Part shown: positions 49,001-59,400 of the stretch, piece after piece
Layout of the letters: every line of letters starts with the position of its first letter
How positions within the stretch are numbered: position 1 is the first letter of the stretch
Source: Brachynemurus nebulosus
Taxonomy: Eukaryota > Arthropoda > Insecta > Neuroptera > Myrmeleontidae
DNA length: 64,000 nt
Assembly: GCA_035578155.1 (NCBI GenBank)
Contig: JAPWDM010000004.1
Span: 52,851,762 to 52,915,761, forward strand
Direction: 5' to 3'
Translations under genes and position numbers: made by a program
The notes under the pieces: generated by a model
The model's input: the letters and a program-made list of their open reading frames with translations, nothing else
What the model was told of the DNA's origin: nothing
The model's database searches: none

Positions 49001-49077
49001 ATCAATGCTCATCAGTAGAAATACATGAGTTATAAATTTCAACATTTCTTAGTGAATTTTCCAAGTTGCAATAATAA

Positions 49078-49135
49078 AAATATGCGCTACCGGTTTCGGA
49101 AGAGCATATACTTCCATTTTCTGGCGATTCCTTTA
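49078..49135 (-). ncRNA. Hammerhead ribozyme-like motif, PLE2 3' side
   Basis: The minus strand reads GCC-AGAAAA, TGGAAG, a TATATG loop, CTCTTCC, GAAAC, CGGTA, GCG. Stem II (GGAAG/CTTCC), the GAAAC core and a GTA cleavage triplet are kept; the CUGANGA core is mutated to CAGAAAA here but is close to canonical in the related copy at 52698. It lies just beyond the GIY-YIG end of PLE2, in the same sense, as expected for Penelope pseudo-LTR hammerheads. Confidence 0.6.
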
Positions 49136-49444
49136 ATTAAAAATAAAAAAATATAAAAATACAATGCATATTTATAATATTATTAGTAAACAAACAAATA
49201 ATTGTCAAAAACATGCACTTACTTACATGGTAAAATATCACAAAAATTTTTTTTATATAAAATTGAAATTAAAATTTAAAAGTTGAAAAACTTGAAAAAA
49301 TTGTTGTACAAAAAAAAAGAAAAAAGTTATTTGTTTTTTAATTACATTGTGAAACAATTATATTTTAGATATAATATTAACCAAACTTTTCTGTAAGTTA
49401 CAGTGTTGGTAGACGAAATGCCAGCGTGCGAAAAAGTTGACGGT

Positions 49445-49800
49445 TTATATATGTTTCGGGAAAGTACTGGACGCGAATTTCTTGAAGGTATGACTGTAGT
49501 GGCTGTCAAGTTTAGACGAGTCAGTAGCTAGGTTGGTGTTAGAATATATGAAACATATCCAGCAATGTTCTAGAAAGAATTTTTTTCTAGAATGTGCTTC
49601 CTTTTGTATTATTCTGGTGTTTTCAAAATCAAAGCGATGGTTGTTGTGCCACGAATGTTGTGCTAGGCCGAAGCTAGTGTTACCACGTTGAGCATTCCGA
49701 CGATGCTGGTCAAGTCTATGCGACATTTTTTTTTTGGTATTTTCAACATAGGTCACATCACAATCCCGACAATGGACCATATAAACCACATTTTGACGGT
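49445..49800 (-). pseudogene. PLE2 GIY-YIG endonuclease domain
   Basis: The minus strand encodes NVVYMVHCRDCDVTYVENT (a degraded GIY-YIG core with the CxxC still present), KKMSHRLDQHRRNAQRGNTS, AQHSWHNNHRFDFENTRII, and AHSRKKFFLEHCWI carrying the usual Glu. The YIGxT turn is altered to YVENT and the catalytic Arg position appears changed. In the intact element this domain would be fused to the RT upstream. Confidence 0.75.
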
Positions 49801-49964
49801 TGCTCGTGGAGGTTGAGGATTTTAAATTTGAATAAAAATTATTGAGGTTTGTGGAATATTGGAAAGCTGGATGGAGATTAAAAGGTTTTAAAATTTTTTT
49901 AATATTTTCAGAATGCTGTCCAGTAAAAGGAAGAGAAAAGTAATGTTTGTTAAGCGTGTTGTGT

Positions 49965-51175
49965 TTAAAGGATTTGTCGGAACAATTGTTGAAAAGTCTG
50001 AGTCAATTTTGTGGTAATATTCAGTATTAATTTTTCCGAGTAGTTATTGAGTGTTAAAATATATTGAGCATTTTTCAGCGCACGGGGACGGTGAAAGTGT
50101 TGACTAAGTCTGAAGGATCTATTTATCAAATTTGAAGCTACGTTGTATTTTAATTGGGAAGTGTGTACTGAATGATAATTTAGGATGCGGGAGGAGACAT
50201 AAGGCTTTCTATACCACATTGAAGAAAGAAGACTGTGTTTTTTGAAAATAACTGTATCGATAAATGCTAGTTGATTATTGTTTTCTAATTCTATTGTAAA
50301 TTTTAGGTTATGGCGAAAGGTGTTAAAATTATGAAGTACATGGCCACAAAATCAAAGAGGTTGGCTGCAAAAATGTCATCAACATATTTATAGACAAAGG
50401 GGATAGTATAGTTTAACTTGTCTAAAACAGTGTCAATTAGATGATCCATGACAATATTGCAGGCTGTTACAGAGAGGGAGGCCCCCATATGAAAACCAGA
50501 TATTTGATGAAAAAAACTAGTTTGGAATTTTGTGGTGAAAAAATTATTATTTAAAATCAATTGTAAATCCTCAATAAAAGTGTCATAGTCCAAGTCAGTG
50601 TTTTTTTTTAATGTTGTCCCAATTTATCCTAACTTGATGAAGAAAAATCTTCACTGGACAATTGGTAAAAAGGGATTCTACGTCCAGAGAAACAAGTTCT
50701 ATTCGTAATTTGAAATAGTTGATTTTATTTACAAACTCAAAAGAATTTTTCAAAAGAATCAAAAGATTCATATTTACTATGGAAGGATTTTCTTATAGTA
50801 CCGCTAAAAAACTTGTCAATGTTGTTTAGGATGGAATTATTGGTGGCATAAATGGGGCGGAAACGAACTTCATCAGGGGTGTCGAAAACTTTATGGATTT
50901 TGGGGATGAAGTACATGTGGGGAAGGGTGAGATATGAAGATTTTATTTTTTTAGCGGTATTGATGGTTATAAATTTATTGTTTATAAGTTTGTTTACGTA
51001 GTCATTCGTTTTTTTTTTTTTTTCAAAAGAGATTGTGAGGGGTCTTTTTTGACTTTTTTGTAAGTGCAGTATCATTTAATAAGACGCCTTTATTATTAGT
51101 ATAAGTATTTTTGTTCAAAAAACTGTCTTGTTTCCCTTGTCGGACTGTACGATAGTGAGATTGCCGTGTACCTGA
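49965..51175 (-). pseudogene. PLE2 Penelope-like reverse transcriptase, multiply broken
   Basis: Minus-strand pieces in order: LTIVQSDKGNKTVF (about 51150), then after frame changes MYFIPKIHKVFDTPDEVRFR-PIYATNNS (50800-50910), RIELVSLDVESLFTNCPV (about 50650-50705), YDTFIEDLQLILNNNFF, SGFHMGASLSVTACNIVMD (50450-50505), the catalytic YKYVDDIFAA (about 50370-50400), and WYRKPYVSSRILNYHSVH (about 50165-50219). These are the conserved RT blocks of Penelope-like elements. Several frameshifts and stops separate them. The protein differs from PLE1 in most motifs, so it belongs to a different PLE lineage. Confidence 0.8.
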
Positions 51176-51262
51176 TAGTGGATCACAATTCAATTGGTGG
51201 ATTTCAATCCTTCAGTTCCCGGTTCGAATCTACATCCAGAGTCATCCAGATGAAGCCGATAG
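51155..51262 (+). mobile_element. tRNA-derived SINE-like fragment 1
   Basis: Contains an A-box-like CCTGATAGTGG (51168) and, about 45 bp on, a B box GGTTCGAATC (51220), followed by TACATCCAGAGTCATCCAG. The tail parallels fragment 2 at 51972. Confidence 0.45.
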
Positions 51263-51306
51263 TGTGCATGTAAGTACCATAATTTTACTTGTTTTGCTCA
51301 TTATCT

Positions 51307-51905
51307 ATGCCTAACGTTCCGAAATTTACATTTAAGTCCTCACACCAACCATATCCTTCGAAAAAGTTCCCTCTCACTTCCGGTGTTGAATACACAAGTG
51401 TAGAGTCAAATTCTTCTCTTTCGCTGAATACGATTATTGAATAAATTAATTTACCTAGTGTTAGTTTAGAAAATATTAATTTAAATTCAAACGAAAATAT
51501 TAATTTAAAAGAAAACGAAAATAATTTTGATAAAATTCCTAATAATAATTTAAATAATTTAACTTCTGATTTAAGTAATAATCTTACATATATAATTATA
51601 ATAGTAATAATTTTAATAAAATGGCAACCGCTAAAGAATATTTTGATGCCTTAAGAATTCTCGATGCAATTAAAGAATTGCCAAGATTTGACGGCAATCC
51701 TCGACTTTTATATGATTTTATTTCGAATGTGGAAAAATTATAGAAGTAATACCAGGTGCAGATGGTACAGATATGTATGGAACGGCTCTTAACTGGAACG
51801 AAATTAAATCAAATCTTATATCCCATTATTCTGATAAAAGGGACGAAACCAGCCTAATACGCGACCTGGACTCACATGGCGTACGACATAACGAGGTGCG
51901 GTTGT
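51307..51905 (+). pseudogene. Gypsy-type LTR retrotransposon gag fragment
   Basis: An Asn/Leu-rich leader from 51307 (stop at 51442) precedes MATAKEYFDALRILDAIKEL, PRFDGNPRLLYDFISNVEKL (51621-51740), a stop, then in another frame MYGTALNWNEIKSNLISHYS-DKRDETSLIRDL (51773-51868). This resembles the capsid region of insect gypsy/errantivirus-like Gag, with most of the middle of the domain deleted. No pol gene follows. Confidence 0.65.
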
Positions 51906-51971
51906 ACCTAACACAAGTTCCACCTGCACACGTAGAAAAATTTCAACATCAAACACCATTTCAGTCGCCGA

Positions 51972-52075
51972 CCAGGTGGAGTAGTGGTGAAGCAGCCGGA
52001 CCACCGATGCTAAGGGCCTGGGTTCAATCCCTATCCAGGACGACGATCCACATTAAATTTTTTACTTTTGGTAAC
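51972..52075 (+). mobile_element. tRNA-derived SINE-like fragment 2
   Basis: A-box-like TGGAGTAGTGG (51979) and B-box GGTTCAATCCC (52020) at tRNA-like spacing, followed by TATCCAGGACGACGATCCAC and a T-rich end. The B-box-to-tail stretch aligns with fragment 1. Confidence 0.5.
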
Positions 52076-52092
52076 TCTTTTAGCTTTCCACT

Positions 52093-52480
52093 TTTATGTA
52101 ATGGTGGAAGATTCTAGAACCATCGAGAAGTTCCACCACAGTGAAGAAAACAACCAACGTCATCACTCAAAAGATATAAAAGTCGGACGCACCAGGTTAC
52201 TGGAGTGAGTTGAAAACTGAGCGTTGCGTTGGAAGTTAGTGGAAAATCAAGTGTTGGAGCAATTAGTTGGAAATCAAGTAGTGGTAAATCAGAGTGGATA
52301 CATCAGCGGAGTGGACGACCATGGACAGTCAAGACGGACCTGGAATCAATCCCCGTGGAACCATAACTAGACTCTGAAGAAATATCAATTTCAATGTATA
52401 TTGTTATTTGATATTTGAAATGGTTAAATAAATTGTTATTCGAAAAGAAACTTCTATCTTATTATTTAGGAAACACACGT
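52093..52480 (+). mobile_element. LTR-like block
   Basis: Starts TGTAATGGTGGAAGATTC, whose GTGGAA finds an inverted TTCCAC at 52130, and contains GATATAAAAG (TATA-like, 52171) and AATAAATTG (poly(A)-signal-like, 52430). TTGGAACATTGGGTTC follows (52493) and could be a primer-binding-type sequence. The layout resembles a solo LTR or the start of an LTR element, but no second copy is in the window. Confidence 0.4.
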
Positions 52481-52599
52481 TTGGAACATTGGGTTCTCCC
52501 TCCAAAAGTGTTAAAGGAGTGAACCCAGAGTACCACAACAAGAACCCAGAGTACACAATTTTAAATTGTTACAAAAAAAAAAAAAAATTGTGATATTTT

Positions 52600-52760
52600 T
52601 TCCATATAAGTAATTGCATGTTTCTGATATTTATTTGTTTGTTTACCAATAATTTTATAAACATGCATTGTATTTTTATATTTTTTTATTTTGAATTAAA
52701 AGAATTGCCTGAAGGCGAAAGCATATGCTTTTCCGAAACCGGTAGCGTAATTTTTAAATG
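52600..52760 (+). mobile_element. Inverted PLE2 terminal segment with hammerhead-like motif
   Basis: The plus strand here matches the minus strand of about 49085-49240 (words GCATGT, TTTGTTTGTTTACYAATAAT, ATGCATTGTATTTTTATATT). The last 60 bases (52698-52757) carry GCCTGAAGGCG, a GAAAGCATATGCTTTTC hairpin, CGAAAC, CGGTA, GCG: the type I hammerhead order, with a GTA cleavage site and a stem I (AAAAG...GC / GCG...TTTTT) containing an internal loop. An inverted terminal copy upstream of a Penelope element fits the family's integration habit. Confidence 0.6.
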
Positions 52761-52864
52761 AATTTGTCATTTTATTTTCGTGATGACTTATATCTCCTAA
52801 TGTTCCCTTTATTTCACTATTACAGTCATCTAAACCTTTATACTTAAAAATGCAATGTTTTTTA

Positions 52865-54213
52865 TTGTAAAAACTGTCCAAAACATTGAATTTCATGAAG
52901 AAATTCAACTGCTGAGAAATAATCTGTTTTATTCTCACTTTTCCTTAAAACGAGTAAATTACGTTCTCTAACACCTTTTCTTGATGAGCAAGGTTTGTTA
53001 AGGGTTGGAGGTCGGCTGGAAAATGCAAAACTGCCTTTTCATCAACAACATCCGTTGATACTGCCTTCTGAAAATTATGTAACAATTCTAATTTTCGAGA
53101 GTTATCATAAAAAACTTCTACATGCAGGTGCTTCAACTGTTCTGGCAAACATTCGTTTATTATTCTGGCCAATAAATGGTAAAATTTAAATAAAAAAGAT
53201 AACAAATAAATGTATTACTTGCATTCGTTTCAAAAAGAGAAACGCTGAACAAATAATGGGAAATTTACCCTCTGACAGACTGAATCCTGGATATCCATTT
53301 GAAGTTACTAGCCAAGTTTATGCTGGTCCTGTATTTATTAAATCTTCACGCTTGAGGAAAGCTCCATTAGTGAAGACTTATATTGCACTGTTTGTGTGCA
53401 TGAAAGTTCATGCTGTACACATTGAACTTGTTACTGACTTGTCAACAGAATCTTATCTGACTGCCTTAAAAAGATTCATAGTGCGGCGTGGGCTACCACT
53501 CACAATTTACTCTGATAACGCTTCAAATTATAGGAGTGCTGACAATCAACTGCATGAGTTGTACTCATTCTTTAAAAATTCTGAGAATCTGAAAGGTATT
53601 CATGACTTTGTAGCTCAAAGAGGAATACACTGGAAATTTATTACTCCAAATTCACCCCACAAGGGAGGAAGTTGGGAAAGTCTTATTAAGCAAATTAAGT
53701 ATTATTTGCATCGTTCTGTTAAAAATATACACCTCACATACGAGGAATTGTCCAACTTGTCTGATTCAAATTGAATCAATTCTGAATTCACATCCTTTAT
53801 GTGGAATGTCCGATGACGTGAATGACTTTCGGGTCTTAAGTCCGTCCCACTTTCTGATCAGACGTGCTATGTTAAGCATTCCTGAACCTGACTTAACTGA
53901 TCTTTCTGTAAACCGTTTAAAAACTTATCAACATATGACTTACATTTCACAACAATTCTTTAAACAATGGTCAACTATGTACCTATCTGAACTGCAAAAA
54001 AGAAATAAATGGCAAACTGAAACTGATAATTTCAAGCCAAATACTCTTGTTCTTGTCAAAGATGACAATCTGCCTCCACAGGTTTGGAAATTGGCGAGAA
54101 TTTTAGAAGTTTATCCTGGGCGTGAAAATAAAGTGCGATCCGCTTTAGTCAAAACCTTATCTGGCACTTACAAACGTACAATTCACAAACTGTGTTCTCT
54201 GCCTGTGAATTAG
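52865..54213 (+). pseudogene. BEL/Pao integrase region of an LTR retrotransposon
   Basis: The C-terminal third of a BEL/Pao polyprotein. After QNIEFHEEIQLLRNNLFYSH and a frameshift comes SLTPFLDEQGLLRVGGRLEN (52965-53025), then the zinc-binding region (HKKLLHAGASTVLANIRLLF, CITCIRFKKRNA), and the catalytic core with LVKTYIALFVCMKVHAVHIE (Asp replaced at the usual position), LPLTIYSDNASNYRSADNQL (second Asp) and PNSPHKGGSWESLIKQIKYY (Glu). A stop at about 53772 is followed by a second frame: LSPSHFLIRRAM, NLPPQVWKLARILEVYPGRE and a terminal TYKRTIHKLCSLPV (stop 54213). RT and gag are absent. Confidence 0.85.
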
Positions 54214-54271
54214 CTGATTTCTGAATATTGAAAATTTCTGTCTCTGATTTATTTATTTATAGTTTTTCATT

Positions 54272-54720
54272 TTTTCGCTGGCGGGGAGAAATGGTAAATT
54301 CTTACCAAAAATATTCTTATTTTATTCTATTTAAAGAAAGTTATCTGTATATGTATGCAGTTATATTAACATGTAACTCATGTGACTGACTGATGACTGC
54401 TTATGGTAACAAACCGACAAAACTAACTTTTGGGCTGTGTGCTTTAAGTAACACACAACACTCCTGACACTGAAAGAGTTCTGAATACACATCCATACTG
54501 AAATTATGGTCTGTTTGATAACAATTTTCCTTCTAGTTTCTTCTATGTTCTTTTATATTTATATTTTCAAAGTTTATAATATTTTTATATATTTAAAAAT
54601 AATCAAATTACAACAAATCATAAAACAATAGTAAATCAAAAATACAAACATTTAATAATTAAATGTGTAACATTTTCTCCATTAAAATAATTTTAAACAA
54701 TTAATCGGGGTGTTTTCTTT
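54272..54720 (+). mobile_element. BEL/Pao 3' UTR and start of 3' LTR
   Basis: A purine-rich tract GGCGGGGAGAAA (54281-54292) is followed by TGGTAAATTC, giving the TG start expected of an LTR at about 54293. The LTR's far end cannot be fixed because no 5' LTR exists in the window. A repeat fragment of the composite element begins near 54720. Confidence 0.45.
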
Positions 54721-55387
54721 TATTTATAATAATCTCTGCGGTCCTTCGAAAGCTGTCTGAATTTTTACTAAACCACTATCCAATTACTGCCCAATCATTA
54801 ATGTTAGAAAGTTAAACAATTTTAAATGGATTTGACGTATCTTATGTGAGATCCGTCAGGGTATTGGGGATCTAAAAACGACAAAAATTAACTACCCAAT
54901 CGCTTTGAAAATGTTTTCACCGTTAGTAAGTTAAAGTATTTAAAATAATTAAGTTATTAAATGATGTCCGCAAGGACCTAACGGACCGCCTTAAGTTATA
55001 GGAGATCCCTAGGACCCTTTTTTACTGTTAGATGAATAATGATTATGTTGTAAGGGTTCCGCCAGGGTTCACTGATCGCATAATTTTAAAAAATAAACTA
55101 ACCGATCGATTTTGTAAATTTTTTCACTCTTAGAGAGCTAAACTATTTTAGATAGATATAGATTACGTTATGTAAGGTCCACCAGGGTCCATAGGACTCA
55201 AATGTGTCAAAAATAAACTAACCGACCGATTTTGAAAATTTTTTCACTCTTAGAGAGCTAAACTATTTTAGATAGATATAGATTACGTTATGCAAGATCC
55301 GCCAGGATCCATGGGACCCAAAAGTGTCAAAAATAAACTAACCAACTGATTCTGAAAATTTTTTCACTGTTAGAGAGCTAAACTATC
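54720..55387 (-). repeat. Inverted fragment of the 120-bp satellite (composite element)
   Basis: On the minus strand this is the composite element's satellite region. The anchor GAAAATTTTTTCACTCTTAG + AGAGCTAAACTATTTTAG (plus-strand view) recurs every 120 bp near 55117, 55237 and 55357, with older degenerate units to about 54740. Neither the head nor the palindromic 3' end is present. Confidence 0.85.
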
Positions 55388-55414
55388 ATCAACTGGGAAT
55401 ATTTTTAATAGGCA

Positions 55415-55625
55415 CAAATTTATAAATAGGGCGTAACTGAAAATTTGAATAACATTTGGGAAATTCCCACATTTGAATAAGGTCAATATAAAATACACAA
55501 TAAAGGATGGATACAAAGATGTCCCTTTAAATTCACTAACTCAAATAGGGCCGAACAAAAAATTTGAATAACATTTGGGAAATTTCAATATTTGGATAAG
55601 GGTTAATATAAAATACATAACTGTA
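55415..55625 (+). repeat. ~123-bp tandem duplication
   Basis: AAATAGGGC...GAA, AATTTGAATAACATTTGGGA and AAT, AATATAAAATACA occur in order twice (about 55423 and 55546). Confidence 0.75.
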
Positions 55626-57235
55626 AATACAGAAGCAGTTGTAAGACAATTTACACGAAAGTAAGAAAATCAAAAGAAGGAGAGAAAGAAAAAAACCTAA
55701 AGAATAAAAAAATCGTTAGCAAAGCGGAGATTATCTAAGCGAGTCGTTCTCAATACGTTTATAAATACAAAAACTAAAATATGAAATAAAATAACTGGTA
55801 TGGTTTTCACACAAAACACACGGTATAACTACTTTAAATGTGAATTTTCACATTAGATAAAGAAAACGTAAATAACACAATTAATTGAATAAAAATCATA
55901 TTCCTATAAATTGTATTGTGTGAAAAACAAGCCGCTTCACAGTTAGGTGATAAATGAAAAATAATACAAAATAATGTCATTCAGAAATATATAAAAACAG
56001 TTACGTAATAGGTGGACACACAAAAAAAATTATTACAAATACACAGATTTTAAACAGAGGAATTATACGTATCAAGTTAGCATTTACGAGCCAAATATAA
56101 GATAAACTTAAGTAGCCATTATAAATTTATTTACTAATTTATAAAAAAAAACAAACTGTTAGAATAGAATATTTTAGTTGTAAAATATAATTAAAAAACT
56201 TAACAAAGATCACATACTGAGGTTTTGTACTCGAGCAGCAAAAATCGAATGATCTTCAGCCTAAAACCGTTACAGGAATTAGAACTCCTGAGAAAAGACT
56301 TTAATTCAAGCATGTGTAAATGAGACTATATGTTAATTTTTCGATAAAACTGATCTAATGCATCAATTAAAAACATAAATGAAGAAAAAAAATTTATTAC
56401 CCAAGTTTATTTTTGGAATTTTTCTTTATCAATTAGGCGGTAAAAATATGCATATGTATTTGAGGCTACTTCAATCGACAGTGTTTTGGTCGGTTACATT
56501 TCTATTACATCCAAGAAAAGAACCTTTCTCACTATTATATCTATAACACAAATGGTAGTAATTCAGATTTTGGAGTATAAATGTCGGATAAATACAGATG
56601 TTGATATTTCAAGTTTTTAACATTTTTGCATAATAAAATTAAATTACTTTAAAAGATTAGTATCTAAACTAATTTAAAAAGCATTTTAAGTTATTTACCA
56701 ATTTACTGAAAAATATATTTATTTTTTATTTAGAGAACAGTAGTTGGCAATAAACTACATGTATACAACAAAGTGACATTGGCGTTTCTTAATAATAGCA
56801 AAGTGAGGTTAACTGGAAACGAAAATATTATTAATAAATGTACTCAAATAGTGTAAAATTATTTGAAATTCAATAGTATTGTCTTTTTATTAAAAACCAA
56901 ATTAAAAAGGAGAAGTTTTTTCACAAAAAACTTTTCATTTCTTTTGAAAATGCCTACTATAAAAATATGTTTAGAGGCCTATGTATCTGTCCAATAGTGA
57001 CTTTTCGGAGTATTTAGTTTTTTATTTTTCAATGAATTAAGACTGAAATTCTATTTCATTATTGTATCTAGTTATCATTTTTATGTGATAATTTAATCTA
57101 TTTAATAATTTTAAATTCTGATGGAAAACGTAATAATCGTTTAATTTTTCGTTACTACATTGATTAAAATGGCAGCCATATTGAGCTAATATCTTTTAAA
57201 TTACGTAAAATTCTAATCGTTTGCAAAAAACTATA
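55626..57235. other. Non-coding AT-rich DNA
   Basis: No coding frame or named element recognised. Confidence 0.5.
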
Positions 57236-57400
57236 AGTTTGAATCATAGCTCGAAAACCATAAAAGTTATAAAGCTCCCGTAATCGGTTGCCCCCGTCGA
57301 TATCTACAACTCTTATTTGAACAATTTTTCGATTACATCAACGGTTTGGCTGTAATAAAAATGGCAACTCTCGAAAAACTTACGCTGTATATATATAAAC
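57236..57400 (-). repeat. Dispersed repeat shared with 17959-18070 and 23731-23766
   Basis: The left part is the inverse of the 17959 repeat. The right part (ATGGCAACTCTCGAAAAACT + TACGCTGTATATATA) matches the end at 23734. It marks the junction with the Polinton remnant. Confidence 0.6.
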
Positions 57401-57487
57401 ATTTAATGTTGTTGCCGCCACTGCCTTCAGCTAGCACTACTTTTGCTTCAATCAGAGTTGTGCCATGTGATGTAAAAAGCCAGATTT

Positions 57488-58240
57488 TTACATTTTTATG
57501 TAAAAAATTGTAAAATACGTAAAATACGTTTGAATCGTTGGTTGTATAATCATATCCCACGATCGAAAAGCAATTGTAATATCTCGATTATTTTCCACAT
57601 ATTTCAACAACTTCAGTTTCTGTTCATCTGCAACTGTAACGTGTGGAACCATACATTGAATTTTATGTATATGGAAGGTGACGTCATCTGTTGGTGATAT
57701 AACTGCATCGTGATCCGTCCGAGCCTGGGTGAGAATTAGTTGATGTTTCGCATTGATGATAACTTTCTTGTAGTGGTTAAGAAATCAAAACATCCGCGCC
57801 AATGGTAGACAGAAATTAAAGTAGCCTTTTTCCGTTACTTTAATTGTTTCACACGGATACCATCCGGCGTTGTAGAGTAGTTTGCTTTCATTTTCGTTTA
57901 ATGCCAAATAATTGATTAATGCTGTTGTTGGTCCAACGTACTTGCATTGATCGATTTCCACATCGTTCAGTCCATATCGTATTTCTTCAAACAGGTACGC
58001 CAATGAATTGCTGGATAATTCCGCTGTAGTCGACACTGTTTTATCACACTTCAGCAATTGTCCTTCCACATACAGACAACTTTCGTGCGGCAGCAGGATC
58101 AGATCTTGATTTTGACAACAGATTCGAATTTCGTAGCTGTTGCCAAACGCATTTAGAAACGGCGAATAGCAGTGATACTCGATGTTTGAAATGCTCTCAT
58201 CGAAATCGATTCCAGTATTGATACTTAAAATGTTGCTCAT
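57488..58240 (-). pseudogene. Polinton major capsid protein (double jelly-roll type), truncated
   Basis: Starts at ATG 58240 with MSNILSINTGIDFDESISNI. The frame runs about 250 codons to 57488 with one in-frame TGA (57785-57787). Characteristic segments are ISNIEYHCYSPFLN, SYEIRICCQNQDLILLPHES, LYVEGQLL, then after the stop INAKHQLILTQART, HIHKIQCMVPHVTV and AFRSWDMIIQPTIQ. These match the N-terminal jelly roll and part of the second of Polinton hexon-like capsid proteins, which form the virion shell. The remaining C-terminal part is missing, so the gene is truncated as well as interrupted. Its start overlaps the stop of the upstream small gene (ATGA). Confidence 0.8.
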
Positions 58241-58537
58241 TTTTTCCTCTTCAGCTTGAAACCCAGTTGTCGAAGAAATTGTTTGTTCTCTCTTATTAAT
58301 GGCGGTCGTTGTTGCTTCTCCCTCACCGATCCGTTCACCTTGGCGACAAGTTGTAGACTGACCGGTCGCACCACATATTCGTCTTTAAATACCAACATTT
58401 TTACGCTGGCTTCAAATGCAACTTTATTGTTATCATTTCGCCTCGAAAATTCACTTAATTACCGTCTTGACCCACAATTCGTAAAACTAGAGATGTTATC
58501 CGTCTCACGGTCACCGGCATATAAATAACTGTATTCG
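58237..58537 (-). CDS. Small basic Polinton protein upstream of the major capsid
   Basis: The minus frame reads ITEYSYLYAGDRETDNISSF, TNCGSRR, one TAA (about 58456), then FSRRNDNNKVAFEASVKMLV, YVVRPVSLQLVAKVNGSVRE, and RPPLIRENKQFLRQLGFKLK + RKK before TGA at 58237-58239, which overlaps the capsid ATG. It is about 95 codons and strongly basic at its C-terminus. No ATG is visible in frame near its start. I recall similar short proteins in other insect Polintons but know no function. The single stop makes this copy defective. Confidence 0.6.
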
Positions 58538-58939
58538 GTGATTCGCTTATTTTATACCCAGGTTCAACTTAAATCGAAAACGAATAAATATTATGTGCTA
58601 GAATGTTGTTCAGGTAGCTGTATCCGAATACTCGTAATGTTCACTTTTTAGCGTATTGTTATTTGCACGAAGTATAAGTTGCGGGCTATCACCCGGTTTT
58701 CTCTTCTCTAGTATCTTATTTTCTATTTGAAACTCCAAATCTTCCAGATTATAATTGCCGACAGGTATCTAGATGCATTTCACTTCATCATCACTGTAAT
58801 AAAATAAATTATTTGTTTCGTCGATATTTGACACTGTGTTGTATGTTTCAAAATTGACCAACCCGCACACATAATCACTCGGTAAATATTCAACCGTTAG
58901 TATAGATGTGTCACCACTTAACGTTAATGTTAACGACAT
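58386..58939 (-). pseudogene. Polinton penton-like minor capsid protein, internally deleted
   Basis: ATG at 58939: MSLTLTLSGDTSILTVEYLP, SDYVCGLVNFETYNTVSNID, ETNNLFYYSDDEVKCI, TAG, IPVGNYNLEDLEFQIENKIL, LILRANNNTLKSEHYEYSD. It then jumps by frameshift and apparent deletion to SYLNNILAHNIYSF, a TAA, EPGYKISESPNTVIYMPVTV and SLVLRIVGQDGN-stop-VNFRGE near 58400. These segments match the two ends of the minor capsid (penton) protein of insect Polintons; the central part is missing. The C-terminus overlaps the next gene. Preceded by a TATA/initiator promoter. Confidence 0.75.
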
Positions 58940-58953
58940 GATGCCTAAGACAC

Positions 58954-58990
58954 GAATGAGAGAAAATTCTATATCACAGGTATATTTAAA
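58954..58990 (-). promoter_or_regulatory. TATA + initiator for the penton-like gene
   Basis: The minus strand has TTTAAATATA (TTTAAA at 58985-58990) and, 31 bases downstream, TCATTC (58954-58959), matching the arthropod initiator TCAKTY. The predicted start lies about 15-20 bases before the ATG at 58939. Confidence 0.55.
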
Positions 58991-59044
58991 GTATAGATGA
59001 GAAATGAAACAAAATTATTCATTAAAAGAATATTTATTGAAAAT

Positions 59045-59400
59045 AATTTATTACATAAAACTTCTAGACGTAAATGTTCGCAGTTATATTGATCATAATT
59101 CTGATATCAATTATAATTATATTTAATATTATTGCCATGTAAATATTGCACAACTTCTGCAGGTGGTGGTAAATTCCCATAACTGTCGAAATATTCCACG
59201 TTATTGTTATCTTTGGCGTACGCTACCCAATGGCTTCCTGGTCCCGATAAATTATCCAAATTGACTACTCCACACTCCTTTCGCCTTGGACGTTTCGGTA
59301 AATCATCTTTCATGAACACGCCACGAAAATTGGACAAATAATTGTTTCCAAACTGACAAATGTCGCGATCAGTTAATGATCGATCGGGTAGCTCATTTAG
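59045..59400 (-). pseudogene. Polinton adenain-like cysteine protease
   Basis: The minus frame from about 59400 reads LNELPDRSLTDRDICQFGNN, then SNFRGVFMKDDLPKRPRR, ECGVVNLDNLSGPGSHWVAY (catalytic His), EYFDSYGNLPPPAEVVQYL, a TGA at about 59104, and YNCEHLRLEVL (Cys region). These are the His-Asp/Glu-Cys triad regions of the Ulp1/adenain family that matures capsid proteins. The TGA falls just before the cysteine block, and the motif around the cysteine is altered (CEH). No in-frame ATG is apparent; the upstream gene ends inside its first codons. Confidence 0.8.

Noticed and set aside
51155..51262. Functional tRNA gene
   Set aside because: Only the internal promoter-like boxes fit. No paired acceptor stem or plausible anticodon arm can be drawn, so a SINE fragment is the better reading.
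52093..52480. BEL/Pao 5' LTR paired with the integrase at 52865
   Set aside because: Tempting by position, but the sequence after the integrase at 54293 (TGGTAAATTC) does not match it, so the two are not an LTR pair.
58256..58528. Plus-strand open frame of 90 codons
   Set aside because: It lies antisense to the penton C-terminus and small basic protein, which have recognisable minus-strand motifs.
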